Shown: one piece after another, positions 52,554-64,000 of the stretch
Position numbering within the stretch: position 1 is the first letter of the stretch
How the letters are laid out: every line of letters starts with the position of its first letter
NCBI RefSeq assembly: GCF_003073045.1
Contig: NC_037590.1
Span: forward strand, 43,688,296-43,752,295
DNA length: 64,000 nt
From: Pomacea canaliculata
Lineage: Eukaryota; Mollusca; Gastropoda; Architaenioglossa; Ampullariidae
Direction of reading: 5' to 3'
Program-made: the position numbers and the translations under genes
The notes under the pieces: model-generated
Databases searched by the model: none
What the model was told of the DNA's origin: nothing
Seen by the model: only the letters and a program-made list of their open reading frames with translations

Positions 52554-55500
52554 ATGACATTTGCCTTTAAGATTCTCATAATCGTCGGCTTTTTGTCAGG
52601 TATTGATTTATTAAAGGGGAGTGTGTGTGTGCTGAGTAAATTGTTTTATGCTCAACTATCTGATGTGTCTTCTGACACTTTTTTTTATCCTTCCTTATCT
52701 CCTCCTCTATTTTTTAATCTTTTGTTCATTTTTTGACTTCTTCCAAAATATTAAAAACGATTTTATTAGTTGAATGTATAAAATAGCAGAATTGTACATC
52801 AATGGTCACATTCATATTGACATTAGTAAGATCTTGATAATTATTTTCTGAATCTTAAGCTTGATATCATGCTGCAAATAATTAAACGCTAATTCACGAA
52901 GATGATGAATATAGGAATAGAAATGTCCTCTGAAATGTTGTAATGTACAGTTGGTAAGCTTGTTGTTCATTGTGACAGCGTGTTCCGGGTACACCTGGTT
53001 GAGTGGAGCATACAATGGCTCTGTTTACTATGCTTGTGTGGGCGACTCAATCACCTTTCCCTGGGCTGTCATCCCCTCTGGTACTGAGAGGGTGACCGAT
53101 ATGGAATGGTACTTTAGAGACAATGGTAAGACCGAACTTTGTGGATTAAAGTTCTGTAGATGGAGTGCTATTGTTTCAATGTTATATATCTATGTTTTTG
53201 TCTACTTTGCTTAAATAGTTTCATACATTACATAAAATTTATGTACAAATACATGTCTCTATATACGTTCTACTTACTTGGCTGCATTTGGTTGGTATGT
53301 TTTTACGAAGACGGCAATTCTGAAACCATTGCAACGTACGTGGACGGTGAGTTTTCTGTGCCCCACTCTTCACACCAACGGTTGTTCTTCGCGGAAGATG
53401 TCGGCCTGACCATCAGCAACTTAACTCAGGAAGATTTCGGGGAATACTTTGTTCGTGCAGACATCAGGAGTGGTTCATCGTTTGAAACTCAGGCTCTATA
53501 CACATTTCTGCGTCAACCAGGTAATAATGCAATTCTGTTTAATAATATACAGTTAAATAATCTACAGCTTTTTTCCTGTAAAACAGAAGTCTATATTTTA
53601 TTATGCTTGAGTATTTCATCATAAACTTTGGTCTTTCATTTAACAATTTTAGGGGTTAAGCGACATACATCATGGAGATTTTTAGTAATTAAAAAAGTCG
53701 CTTAATATAGCAATCGGACTGCATACACTAGACAGAAGTTGATGAGTTAAAATGTGTTGATATCCGTTTACATCCAGTTCTGTAAGCTGGCCTTGATTGT
53801 TCCCATGATTGTAGATCCTCCCAGAACCGACGACAACCTGCTGCACGCGCGGATGTTGCCGGGCGCCGTGTACAGGTCTGGAGACTGGCACGTGCAACTC
53901 GCATGCGGTAGATTTTCATCTTGGGGTTCTTCGTCTTTTTCTGTCAAATGGAAGGTTAGTTACCGTATGCATATGACTCGTGTAATTTTGTGTTTAGTAT
54001 TCCTACAGAAGTTATAAATTTATGCATTAGAATTCATTTAAAAAAATGAATACTTAAACGGAAATAAAAAACACACTTCTTTTATAAACTTCTTAAACTC
54101 AAGACATGCTTCATTCATTAAAAAGGAAACTAATTATATAATTAAAGTTATTAATCAAGGTGACAGAACCCGGATAGTGAATGATTACATCAACATCATT
54201 TATGTAGCTATTTTTCCATTTTCCATGAGAGAGCTTTAAAAAACAGGCAGAAAAATAGCGATACAAATGGCTCATAGTAAACATACAGACAGAAATAGTA
54301 TCAACCCTAGTTACAAGACAATAAAATAAAAACACAATGTTAGAAAGGCGTGCCATGATCGGTATCAATGTGGTCTGTTGATAACTCTCACCACACGTGC
54401 TGCAGCCGTCGGTGTTTGTTTATGTTTACACTGCAATTGCCACGTGGTTTTCTGCTTTACCCTGAAATGCTTCCTCCATGAAGTCTCTCAAAAATCAGGT
54501 TTGAACTCACTTTACTGTCTCGTCTTCCATTGTCAGACCTTACTACAAAAGCAGCGGAAATAGTAAATAATCAAAGATATGACAAAGAGAGAACTGCAAT
54601 AGAAAGCAGGTAACTCCGAAAAGCAAAATATTTGATATTTGAGGAAGAGTCAGATGGATATCACAGTGAAGTTACCGACTAAAAGTAGCAATATCATACT
54701 TTTGTTAGAGGTTGTCAACGTTATATGTTGTCACAAAAATACAAATAGAAACATTCATGTAAGTAAAGAGAGGATTTCAGGATGTCTTCTCCTGCACACC
54801 CTTAACCAGTTTAATCTTAGGTTCCGTTATAGACTCTAAGTAGTCTTGTAATATGTAACTATTTTACAGACCCCTTCAGGTCGCTTATTGAACAGCGACA
54901 CTTCATTAAACAGCAATTCCATTTTGATGTTGACCAACCCGATCGAAGAAGGAAGCTACTCCTGCTTCATAGACATCCATGAGCCTGCTGCCAGGTGTGC
55001 GTATGTCCCACCCAACATGCTGGTCAGTAATGAGGTCCACGTGGATACTTGTTCTATAAATCAGGTGCTGTACACCATAGTCAAACAAGCCAATAAGGAC
55101 ATCATATCATCGTTACAACAGGTTTTTGTCCTCGGAAATGGTGAGATTATTTCAAACATCGGTTTGTCGAACATAATTTCGTAATTTTAATGTCTCAAAT
55201 GAACTATCAAGTTTTATATAAAGTAGGTCTCAGTATTAAGAACTCAAACCAATTCTGGCGAATGTGTACGTACCTGTGTGCATGTCCCACGCATGCTCTA
55301 AGTTTTGTTCCAAATATAAAAACTGTTTTCCCTCAGCCTCAGAAAGATCGGGTGCACCAGTATGAGAACAAAAACAATACACTGTATATAAAAATGTCCC
55401 ATATCTAAGCATTCACTCAGCTACAAGTGTGTTGTATTACCCATAATGCCATAAAAATCGTATTTGCAAACTCATAAAAAAAATAAAGCAAAAACAAAAT

Positions 55501-56637
55501 ACACAATCAAACACTGTCTCATAGTGACACACTTACAAACTTAATCAGGAACTATCCAACCTGTACAGCGGTCCGGTGGCGCAACGGTTAGCGCTGTTAG
55601 CGCCTGTCACCAATACAGTGAAGGTTAGCTGCCCTGAGTTCATTTCTCGTCTCGGGCACGCTGATCTTTCTCTGCACGTGGCATCTGTTTACAGGGCTGG
55701 CTGCTTGCCGTAATATAGCCTTAGTTGCTGACACGGCGTAAAACACCAATCCCCCCCCCATCCCACCTGTAATCTTTTACTGTTACCTGTTTTTCCATTC
55801 AAATGTCACAATGCGGGTCTCAGGGACACACACAGAGGACAAATTACAATTGAGATATCTTTTACAGAGGGTTAACATGGATCAAATCTGTTGTTATCAC
55901 ACACAAACGCTCGCTCTAGCAGTATACTAAAATATTGAAGAACGGAAAGAAAGTCTGCCTTAGAAATGCTATAGAAAAGTTTTGTATAAAATAGATACAG
56001 TGCGCCTAGTCAACGGAAACAAACCATGGAATGGAAGACTTGAAGTGAAGTACAACGACACCTGGGGAACAGTTTGCGATGATAGCTTTGGCGTGTCGTC
56101 TGCTATTGTCCTCTGCAAAATGTTTGGACTGAGAGGGCAAGTAGTGGTATCTTGTAATTAATGTTACTTATTCCTTGACAACAGAGTTTGCTTAAAAAAG
56201 GTTAATGACATGATTAGACTGCATGTATGTGTTAACTGTTTTGACATGGCCACCACCTGCCATCCAAAGGTTTAACTCCCTCTCTGTCTTTAGATCATGT
56301 CCAAAAGTATTGCTTGCAATGAGGAATCACGGAGATAATATCTGGGTTATTGTAGCATTAGCATATTAATATAAATCCTAGTTTCCATGTGACTCTATTT
56401 GTGAAGATGGCTAACATTGGTTACAGAACTCTCGCTTTCTTTGTCAATAGAAACACCCCAGAGGTGCATGGTAACGCATTCTACGGCCAAGGCACGTTGC
56501 CGATCCTTCTGGACGAAGTTGCATGTTCTGGCAGTGAGACCAACATCTTTGACTGTCGCCACAACGTCGTTGGTCAACACGACTGCAGCCACAGCGAAGA
56601 TGTCGGGGTCGACTGTTTGCCAGCCCTATCCGTGTAG
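52554..56637 (+). CDS. Gene 4: complete Ig-Ig-SRCR secreted protein, 380 aa
   Basis: Seven exons join in frame: 52554-52599, 52979-53125, 53311-53520, 53815-53954, 54870-55140, 55995-56136, 56451-56637 (1143 nt). Signal peptide [16 protein letters not shown]. Ig1: [29 protein letters not shown] (no second Cys). Ig2: WHVQLACG to EEGSYSC, then ARC, DTC and a helical stretch ([20 protein letters not shown]). The SRCR domain is the most canonical in the window: [59 protein letters not shown]. Six Cys split over two exons fit group A. The SRCR intron has a GC donor (AGAGG, GCAAGT). It is secreted, since it ends LPALSV after the last Cys. Closest relatives are genes 5 and 1. A SINE sits in intron 5. 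No canonical poly(A) signal was found just downstream. Confidence 0.9.
55568..55752 (+). mobile_element. tRNA-derived SINE with LINE-like 3' tail
   Basis: Starts GCGGTCCGGTGGCGCAACGG with an A-box-like TGGCGCAACGG (55577-55587) and a degenerate B-box (GAGTTCATTTC, 55636-55646). Its last 45 bp (TTGCCGTAATATAGCC to GGCGTAAAACACCAA) closely match the 3' end of the LINE at 58744-58788. It lies in intron 5 of gene 4. Confidence 0.75.
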
Positions 56638-56639
56638 TA

Positions 56640-57300
56640 AACAAGAAAACTAATGTTCCTCTTCCTGTCTCGTGATTAATTGTTTGTTGTTAATTTGCAG
56701 TCATAAGACTTGCAGTCAACATCTTACATCAGTGACTCATGTAGCTGTTCAATGATTATCATAAAATATTGATCGACAAGATAATTATTGATTCTCAATA
56801 AGTTTTGGTGTTCAAGATTTGTCTGTTTGATATAAGGTCTGTCGGACAAGTAGTTATTTCCGTCAGCTATAACCGTATACGTAGACGTTATATACATCAA
56901 CAGCTTATCACTGCGGCACGACATCGAATAACTACTCGCACACGTATACACACTCATGTATTATCGCACCTACTTAAAAATACGAGCACAGCATACGTGG
57001 CAGCTTCACACATATTTAGGACTAATCTTCTAAATAATATTTTACCTAATGTTTCCATATTGTACAACAATTTTCTCTAGCCGTGACAGAGAGTGACAAA
57101 ACTCAGTCGGTTGGTGCTGTAACCCGTGAGCCAACGAAATGAAAGCAGAGACTGAATATTTGATTCCTATTTATCTTTCGTTATCCTACTTACAAACTTA
57201 CAAACTTTCAAACAGCTTGTGTGTAATGGCTTAAATGAGTGCATAAGAAGGACGTACGACAGACAGGTGTAACTGAATGTTGTGCTTCGGAATCGTATTC
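56640..57300. other. Downstream of gene 4, nothing supported
   Basis: AT-rich sequence between gene 4 and a LINE; only chance frames. Confidence 0.5.
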
Positions 57301-57312
57301 TAATCTGAAGTC

Positions 57313-58812
57313 GCTGGGGTTGACGGGTTCAACCTTTCAGGCTGACGATACACTTCTCTTTGTCTTTGCTTCTCTTAGGTAATTCTGGTGAGCCTCCACT
57401 TTCTCTCCGTCGTCTGAAACTCATGCTCTCCTATGTCTGTCGTTTAAAATTTCATCCTGGAAACCCTGCGTATCGTGCTGTCTTCAGACCTCAGCGTGCT
57501 GCCCTGTATGCCATTCGTACCAAGGAGCAAAAGCCTCTATCACTTCGAGTAGCACCTCACCTACATGCTGCTGGAGTAGATATTAATCAGGTAGAACCTT
57601 TATCTCTGCAAAAAAAAACTCCTCCTTGGACCCTTCCTATTCCAGAGATCCGTTTTGATCTTACAGCCTTTAAAAAAGGGAAACACTAGTGACCTCATCT
57701 ACCTCCAACACTTTTATGAACTTATTTCCGATTATCCTGAATTCTGCTCAGTTTTTACAGATGGCTCCAAATTCCCAAGCGGGGGTCCAGTCGCTGTGGC
57801 AGCAGTTCCGTCCTGCCAACCACAACGGGCTGCTTCAGTCCGACTCGCAGACGAATTTTCTATTTTCACAGCGGAACTTCATGCCATCTTGCTTGCCTTG
57901 CAGCATGTTCACTGCTCTTTGGAACACAACTTTTTGATTATTTCAGACTCTCTTTCTGCACTTCCAGCCCTCATTTCTAATGATTCTGACCACCCCCTTG
58001 TGGTCCAGATTCATAAAATTCATGCAGCACTCTTTCAGCAAAATAAGGACATTGTTTTTATTTGGGCTCCTGGCCATGCTGGTATCCCAGGCAATGTTCG
58101 GGCAGACCAGGCTGCCAAGGCTGCATGTCAGTCCCCTGGTAAACTTCCATCACTTATTTGATCAGACTGCAAATGTTGATTTTCGGCCTACACTGAGTCC
58201 TTATGGCAGCGCCACTGGGCCACTCTGGGCCAAAACAAGTTATATACCACCCTTCCCTGCCTTTCCGACCGCCTACCTTCTTGCCGCTCTACGAGACGGG
58301 AGGAGGTAGTTCTTACAAGATTAAGGACAGGACACACCTATACCACGCAAGGACACCTCTTACGAGGTGAACCGCCACCTGTTTGTCCCTGGTGTAGGGA
58401 AAATTTTACTGTTATACACTTCTTGATTATCTCTCCGAAGCTTCAGACTATTCGTTGTCATTTTTTTACAGAAAAATCTTTATTTTCCTTATTTAGGTCC
58501 GTCCCATCGGCGGCAATCTTTTCCTTTTTAAAGAGGATAGGGCTCTGCCATCAAATTAAAAAAATTTATATCCTGTTTTGTTTTTGGTGTGATAGTAACC
58601 TTTTTGGGCTTCAACGCCCCTTTGAATGGTTTCCCACCCTTTTTTACATTCTGGTTACTTATTATGTTGGCCTTTAAAAATATATCATGTTTAAAAGAAT
58701 TAGGAAGTTTTTATTCCAAAACCTTTAAAGTTACAACTACTTTTTGCCGTGATATAGCCATAGTTGGTAGCACGGCATAAAACACAAACAAACAAACAAA
58801 CAAACAAACAAA
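57313..58812 (+). mobile_element. 5'-truncated LINE with RNase H domain (I/Nimb-like)
   Basis: A short FQADDTLLFV piece (the reverse-transcriptase ADD motif, about 57333) is followed, after an apparent internal loss, by LSLRRLKLMLSYVCRLKFHP. An RNase H domain then runs 57700-58160 with its acidic residues in place (VFTDGSK, TAELHA, ISDSLSAL, WAPGHAGIPGNVRAD). The Cys motif region CPWCRENFTV follows. Stops and at least two frame changes break it. The 3' end is TTGCCGTGATATAGCC to GGCATAAAACAC with a (CAAA)n tail to about 58812. RNase H in a LINE fits the I group of clades; the exact clade is not certain. Confidence 0.8.
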
Positions 58813-58829
58813 TCTCAGGTAATTCCTGA

Positions 58830-59454
58830 AGTCCTGACCTGGCTATGAATACTCATACTGAATTGTAACTACTACTGTTACAACAAAAAAGAATAATAAT
58901 ATCTGTTTCATTATCATATTAAGTTTTCAGACCATTCCCTGACTGGACAAGGAATTATTCTGATTCTCTGGTCTCTTTCGCTCAGAAATTTGCAACAGTC
59001 TCTCTTCTTCCCCGACTTGCGTCTAAATAATGCAACTCAGTTTTTTGCCCAACAACAGGCGTTCAGATAAGCTTTCGCGGACTCATGCAATCTTTCATAA
59101 AACTTACTCATTCTCATGCACTCAACTAGTACACACTTAAGGGGGACAATCCCTGCCTCCAAACAGTTAAGGGTGACAACCTCAATTCCTAACATTCTGG
59201 CTTTATTTATGTGCTGCAAATGTCTAATATTTGGCCGCCTTCTTCAAGAACATACCTTAAACTTTGTTTATTTTGTCGTCAGAAAGTTCTGACAGTGTTC
59301 TGCTGACTCACGTGATCAAATCAAGTCCTCTGCACCACTTTATTGTTGCTAAGTAAAGGTTCTCGGTGGTTAGAGAGCTAGCAAACATTTATCCATGAAT
59401 TGTACAGATAGAGAAACCTAATATCACTCTTGACTAATCTCTTATAAGTGTCAC
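58830..59454. other. Intergenic, nothing supported
   Basis: AT-rich sequence with short chance frames. Confidence 0.5.
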
Positions 59455-59712
59455 TCACTCTATGATAAATCCTTATTTTCTGTTATAAATGCTTGAGAAG
59501 ATTTTAATAAGCTTTAAAAATATTCTCAAATGAAAAAGAATTATATTTGCGCATTATATCTACTTGTTAAAATGTAAAAATACTCTAGTACCTGACGCTT
59601 GTACATTTCAATTAAATCAGTTAAATCTGGTTTGACCTTTACTTTCAAAAAACATAAAAGACAGTTTTACTTCTTGAACACTTGTCCTAATCTTATGAAT
59701 GTATCTACATCC
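59455..59712. repeat. Distal 5' flank repeat, copy upstream of gene 5
   Basis: Partner of 50915-51175 in the same orientation. Confidence 0.75.
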
Positions 59713-59763
59713 TGGTCTTGAGAGTGCACATATGTTGTTGATATGAAGCAGTGATTGACTTAC

Positions 59764-59844
59764 AGATGAGACAGAGATAAAGCAAGCCAGACACATGGCA
59801 AGAAGTATCTTCAGTGATCCTAGTCCTTCCTGAGAGAAGCTCAT
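59764..59844 (-). other. Orphan signal-peptide-like exon
   Basis: Minus-strand ATG with a hydrophobic stretch (SLKILLAMCLACFISVSS) and a good donor (TCATCT, GTAAGT) in phase 0. The Ig-SRCR genes have phase-1 signal exons of 46 nt, so this is not a family member. I see no following exon. It may be the start of an unknown gene or chance. Confidence 0.3.
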
Positions 59845-60159
59845 CGTGGTTCACGATGTTGATTGGATAAGTAATACAACCACTAGCCTTGTCTACTGTT
59901 GTCTCAGGCGCTGCTGCTACAGTGACACATTGACAGGACAGGACATTGAACCTAGTCTCATGGAAAGAACTAAAATTGGAAAAAATTGTATCTAAATTAA
60001 ATTAGGAAAAAGGATTTGTGTGTCCAAAGTTCTGTCTTCACAAATGACAAGGACACAGCTACTTGTACTCAGTACAAATGTCAGACATAGTCACTAAGGG
60101 GACAATAATGAGACTTGTTGTTGTCCTTTGTTTCGGCAAACACACTTGTACACACGCTG

Positions 60160-60365
60160 AAGCGGATGACAAAAGTGAACAGATCACTTGATTCCCGGCA
60201 AGGTTCTGGTTCGATACCCGTGGTGTGCTTCTCCCACATCGACCCAACTGATGAATGGGTACCTGACGAGTACATGTCGAGAGCACGAGAAGGTCCTTTG
60301 TGTGTCAGGATGACAAGTCTCATTAGGGTACATCCTGGTACAACAACGAATGGGGGACCCAATCA
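60160..60365 (+). mobile_element. Possible tRNA-related SINE
   Basis: A B-box-like GGTTCGATACC (60210-60220) is followed by CACATCGACCCAACTGATGA and ATGGGTACCTGACGAG, a layout common to invertebrate SINEs. No A-box or tail was confirmed. Confidence 0.35.
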
Positions 60366-60582
60366 GTCGTCTTCGTATTCAAGCTTTGATAGCGGACAGA
60401 AAGACAGAAAAGTGTTGTTCACTAATTGGCTCTACCTGATCACTAGTTAAGATGGCCGCTGGTACCGATTGTCAGGTGCACCGAAAAAGATGCTGCGTGT
60501 GACAAAGTTCACCACAGAAGTCGGTCTTCGGCGATGGGAAGAAGGTCCTGCGAGAAACGACCAACCGAGGTCTTCCACACAT

Positions 60583-60712
60583 TTCTCTCTCCCTCTCTCG
60601 CTCTCTCCCTCTCTCCCTCTCTCGCTCTCTCCCTCTCTCCCTCTCTCGCTCTCTCCCTCTCTCTCTATCGCTCCCTCCCTCTCTCCCTCTCTCCCTCTCT
60701 CTCTCTGTGTGT
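60583..60712. repeat. CT-rich simple repeat
   Basis: CTCTCTCCCTCTCTCG-like units in tandem, ending in a short GT run. Open frames across it are artefacts. Confidence 0.9.
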
Positions 60713-60789
60713 GTAAGCGATCGGCATATACAGTACAGCCAAGTCTTGGACTTTCAGTGGAACGAAGAGAATTTAAACAGTTAAAAAAG

Positions 60790-61339
60790 AATTGAGGAGG
60801 ACACAACGAGCTTTAAACAGGAACAAGTGTGATTAAGTTAAAGCAAGTAAACGAGGAAGAAATGTCTGAACATTGATAAATATTTATCAATTTTTATAAT
60901 GTTTAATTTTTAATTGTAAAAACTTTCTTATCAGCAGTAGGTTGTAACTATAAAAAAATTCAATGCTGAAAATTAATCTATCAACTAAAACTCTTACAGG
61001 ACTTATCTTAGAAAAATATACGTTTGAAATGTCCTTGTATTTTATTAACAATAATACACATCGACACAGTAACTCTCCTTACAAAGAATCCATAATATTA
61101 TAACGTATATTGAAATGGCCGTGAATATTTCCCTTTGAATTTTTAGCTGGAGAAGATTTACTTACTAGTTTACAGATTGAATCCGGTTTGGATTTTTTAA
61201 GTTGTTAACTTTAGTTTAAGCTTCAAAATAAACTTCTAATATGTAGGGGTGCAATCAGCAATTTGTTTTCTAAGGAATTGTTATCTTAAAAGTAACTTAA
61301 CCAGACCATAACAAAATAGCTGCACTCCCATTGTCCTTT
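60790..61339. other. Intergenic upstream of gene 5, nothing supported
   Basis: Very AT-rich sequence with no recognisable feature. Confidence 0.5.
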
Positions 61340-61709
61340 AAGAAGAGCATCCTGTTTACTGAGATTATTTGCCAAAGTTTGAGTTTAGCTGAGTAACAAG
61401 CCATCTGCCAGTGATCTTCATCTCTGACAAAAAATCCTCACGACATCGACCTTAGTTGATACTTAGACTTACATTACATTTTGATATGGAGATGTTTGTG
61501 TGTGTGTTTATGTGTGTGTTTATGCACGAGCTCAAGATAAAGTAGAGGATGGGAAAGGTTGTTAGGGTTAGTAGCTAGGAGCATGATTCGTTGTCTCGTA
61601 TTTTGGTCGCCTGTGTCTATCAGTATTAGTATGCATATATATATATACAGTATAAACAGAAGGCAGTGTATACATTTCTGACAGAACTCAGTACAAGAAA
61701 GTACTCAAG
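61340..61709 (+). promoter_or_regulatory. Promoter region of gene 5 with TATA box
   Basis: TATAAA at 61651-61656, 54 nt before the start codon, after a TATATA run. The block aligns with the promoter region of gene 4 (52190-52553). Confidence 0.6.
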
Positions 61710-63518
61710 ATGATGGTATCCGCTTTTATGATTCTCGTTGTTGGCTTTTTACCAGGTATTGTTTATTAATGGGACTGTCTGTGTGTGTGTGGGTTTTCTG
61801 AGTAAATATTTTCATGCTAAGCCATCTGAAGTGTCTCCTACCACTTCTGCTTGGATCCTTTTTATCTCTTCCTCTTTTTTTAATCTTTTTTTCCTTTTTC
61901 GACTTCTTGGCTTGAAAGTAATTATTCCATTATTATTTTCTTTCCATTCACTCACTAATATTTACATATTCTTCAGTCTCAGGTTAATTTAAATTTCTCC
62001 TTCACAATGTTCTTCGTGAAAAATTGTAGAATTTTCTCGAAACATCGAAAAATTATTTCATAAGTTGAAGATATGAAATAGCAGACTTTTGTACTAGTGG
62101 TCACATGTCTATGGACATTAATAAGATCTTGATAATTATTTTTGAAATGTTACATTTGATGCTGTACTGTAAATAATTAATGCTAATTAAGAAAGATGCT
62201 GAATATGGGATTAGAAATTCCTTTATAATGTAGTCATTAAAGTCGGTAAGGTGTGTTTTGTGACAGTTTGTTACGGGTACACGTGGCTGAGTGGAGCACC
62301 CTCCAACGGCTCTACCTACTATTCGTGTGTGGGCGACTCAGTCACCTTTCCCTGGGCCATCATCCCCTCTGCTTCTGAAAGAGCTGAGCTGGAGTGGTCT
62401 TTTAAAGACAATGGTAAGACCTGACTTTGTGAAGGTAAGTCTGTATATGGAGTGAAAATGTTAAGTCGACGTTCATTGGGTCACAACTGGCTGACCATGC
62501 ACGTGCGCTATGCTACGTCTGACTGTCCGCGTGCGCTCGTGTATGTGAGTGTAGGATAAAGTGTGTGTGGTTTACTGTGTAAATGGGACATAATGTGGAA
62601 GACGATGTTTAACCCACATCCTTCGTATTGACCATCGTTAATACAAGAGATAATCTACGTAAGATACATCTACATCCTAGTTAGCAAAGCATATTTTACC
62701 TGTCCTACACAGTCTTCTGCTTCTCTGGTAGATAAAACAAGAAATTGTTTCTGGGTTATATGTCAATTTTGGTTTTTTTTTTTTTTTTTTTTTTGTAATT
62801 TTCTGAAGTAGTTTTATACAGTACACGAAGGTTGTGTACACATGCATGTCTATATATATATATGTTGTACATGTTTTGATTTGCTTTGTATGTTTACGAA
62901 GATGGCAGTTCAGAAGTTATTGCAACATACCTCAACAATGAGTTTCTCGTGCCCCACTCTTCACGGAGAACTTTGAAATTCGTTGGAAATGTTGGCCTTA
63001 TGATCAGCAACTTAAAGCACGAAGATTTCGGCGAATACTCAGTTCGCCTTATCATTAACGGCGTTATTATTGAGACGAGATACGCTTACCTGAGACAACC
63101 AGGTAATAAAATAACCATGTAGATAATACATGTAAAATATAAAGTACCTTTTATATGCTGAAGTATTTCTTGTAAATGTTCTTTCTTACACTTTATTGAT
63201 CAAGCGGCATGCACGATGCATATTTTTAATATTTGTTTTATTTAACAAAGCTTCACAACATCCTTTTAGGATAGCAAGCAGACTGCAAACACTACACAGA
63301 AGTCGGTGAGTTCAAATGTGTTTCAATCAGTTTACATCCAATTCTGTAAGTTTGTGTTGATTGTTCCCATGGTTCTAGATCCTCCGAGGACGGACGACGA
63401 CCGGCTGCTGGCGCGGGTGTTGCCCAACGCCATCTTCAGCGCCGGCGAGTGGCAGGTGCAGCTCGCGTGCGGTTCGTTTTCCTCCTGGGGCTCCTCATCT
63501 TTTTCTGTGAAATGGAAG
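61710..63518 (+). CDS. Gene 5: Ig-Ig-SRCR family member, 3' part outside window
   Basis: Four exons visible: 61710-61755, 62267-62413, 62902-63102, 63379-63518, with the same phases as gene 4. Two ATGs stand in tandem at the start (MMVSAFMILVVGFLP signal peptide). Ig1: TYYSCVGDSVTFPW, LEWSF in place of WYF, KHEDFGEYSVR; the second Cys is missing as in all members. The start of Ig2 reads WQVQLACG and FSVKWK. Exon 3 is 9 nt shorter than the 210 nt of genes 2-4 (three codons missing near the end). The second Ig half, linker and SRCR exons must lie to the right of the window. All visible splice sites are intact. Confidence 0.82.
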
Positions 63519-63539
63519 GTGGGCTACTTTGTACATTAG

Positions 63540-64000
63540 TTCATGTTGGTGTAATCAAATATTTTGTATTCCTATAAATGTCACCACTATCAGTTGGCAA
63601 ATTCGTGTAAACCCTCTAACGTCCGTGAACTTTTTAGAGCGTTGACCACAAGTGGTTCATACAGACCACAAAACTATTCTGCCTTTCGCTTCATGATGAA
63701 AATGCACGCACTGTGGATAATACAATACCTTTTTTAATTAAAACACAAAAATCAGGGTAATTAACAGGTACAACAAATTACAATCACAAACATAGTAATG
63801 TTACAAAAAAGATACGAAGAGTTTGTATCGCAAGAATTGGTCATAATTTTCTTCTAAAGTCTGAGGCTGCAACATATGAGAACATATTATTTTTGTTTAG
63901 GCCTACATTCTGCTATAGCCACAAAATTAAAGATTATCTAGGCTGAAAATGTGATTACTGCCGAGCACAGAAGTCACATACAAACTTTGCATGAACTCCA
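63540..64000. other. Intron 4 of gene 5
   Basis: AT-rich intron running off the window; no feature seen. Confidence 0.6.

Noticed and set aside
57377-58825. AGGTAATTC repeated at 57377 and 58817 as a LINE target duplication
   Set aside because: The reverse-transcriptase ADD motif lies upstream of 57377, so the LINE extends beyond the left copy; the 9-bp match is probably coincidence.
60447-60806. Ser/Leu/Pro or Glu/Arg/Gly-rich frames on both strands
   Set aside because: Products of the CT-rich simple repeat at 60583-60712.

Overview
The window reads as AT-rich nuclear DNA of a mollusc, most likely a gastropod. The signs are small exons in long introns, abundant microsatellites, several animal transposon families, and secreted Ig-lectin-like genes whose layout resembles the snail FREP/CREP/GREP (VIgL) families. 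The animal assignment is secure; gastropod is an inference from architecture. A run of exactly 100 N (35473-35572) is an assembly gap.

The core of the window is a tandem family of secreted proteins with one architecture: signal peptide, V-type Ig-like domain, second Ig-like domain, short helical/coiled-coil linker, and one C-terminal group-A SRCR (scavenger receptor cysteine-rich) domain. I could splice three complete plus-strand genes with in-frame junctions: gene 2 (9345-13085, 381 aa), gene 3 (13890-18275, 379 aa) and gene 4 (52554-56637, 380 aa). Gene 1 (to 4600) is cut by the left edge and gene 5 (from 61710) by the right edge. Fossil copies lie at 35779-35890 (one SRCR exon) and on the minus strand at 48444-50152 (two Ig exons). 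Genes 1, 4 and 5 form one subfamily and genes 2 and 3 another.

The middle of the window carries three TATA-driven minus-strand genes for small secreted proteins. One (22949-25061) encodes a 128-aa very hydrophobic Leu/Val/Ser-rich protein. The other two (gene A 28167-30925, gene B 41743-45115) are seven-exon paralogues of 271 and 268 aa with a signal peptide, a short helix and a shared Cys/Trp-rich domain I cannot name. Their fifth coding-region exons are identical over 145 bp although the neighbouring exons and introns have diverged, which points to gene conversion.

Repeats explain most of the rest: a Kolobok-like THAP transposon with TTAA target duplication (18901-22518), a ZBED/SCAND3-like hAT relic with an exact 8-bp target duplication (5493-7918), a pogo/Tigger-like element (45385-46224), several LINE fragments, a tRNA-derived SINE that shares its 3' tail with a nearby LINE, a 3-kb (CTCA)n array and long (CT)n, (CA)n and (GT)n tracts. 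No rRNA, tRNA gene, CRISPR or bacterial-type operon is present.

How the genes work together is inference: secreted Ig-lectin-like recognition proteins beside other secreted, locally duplicated proteins suggest an expanding humoral defence or mucus-protein neighbourhood.
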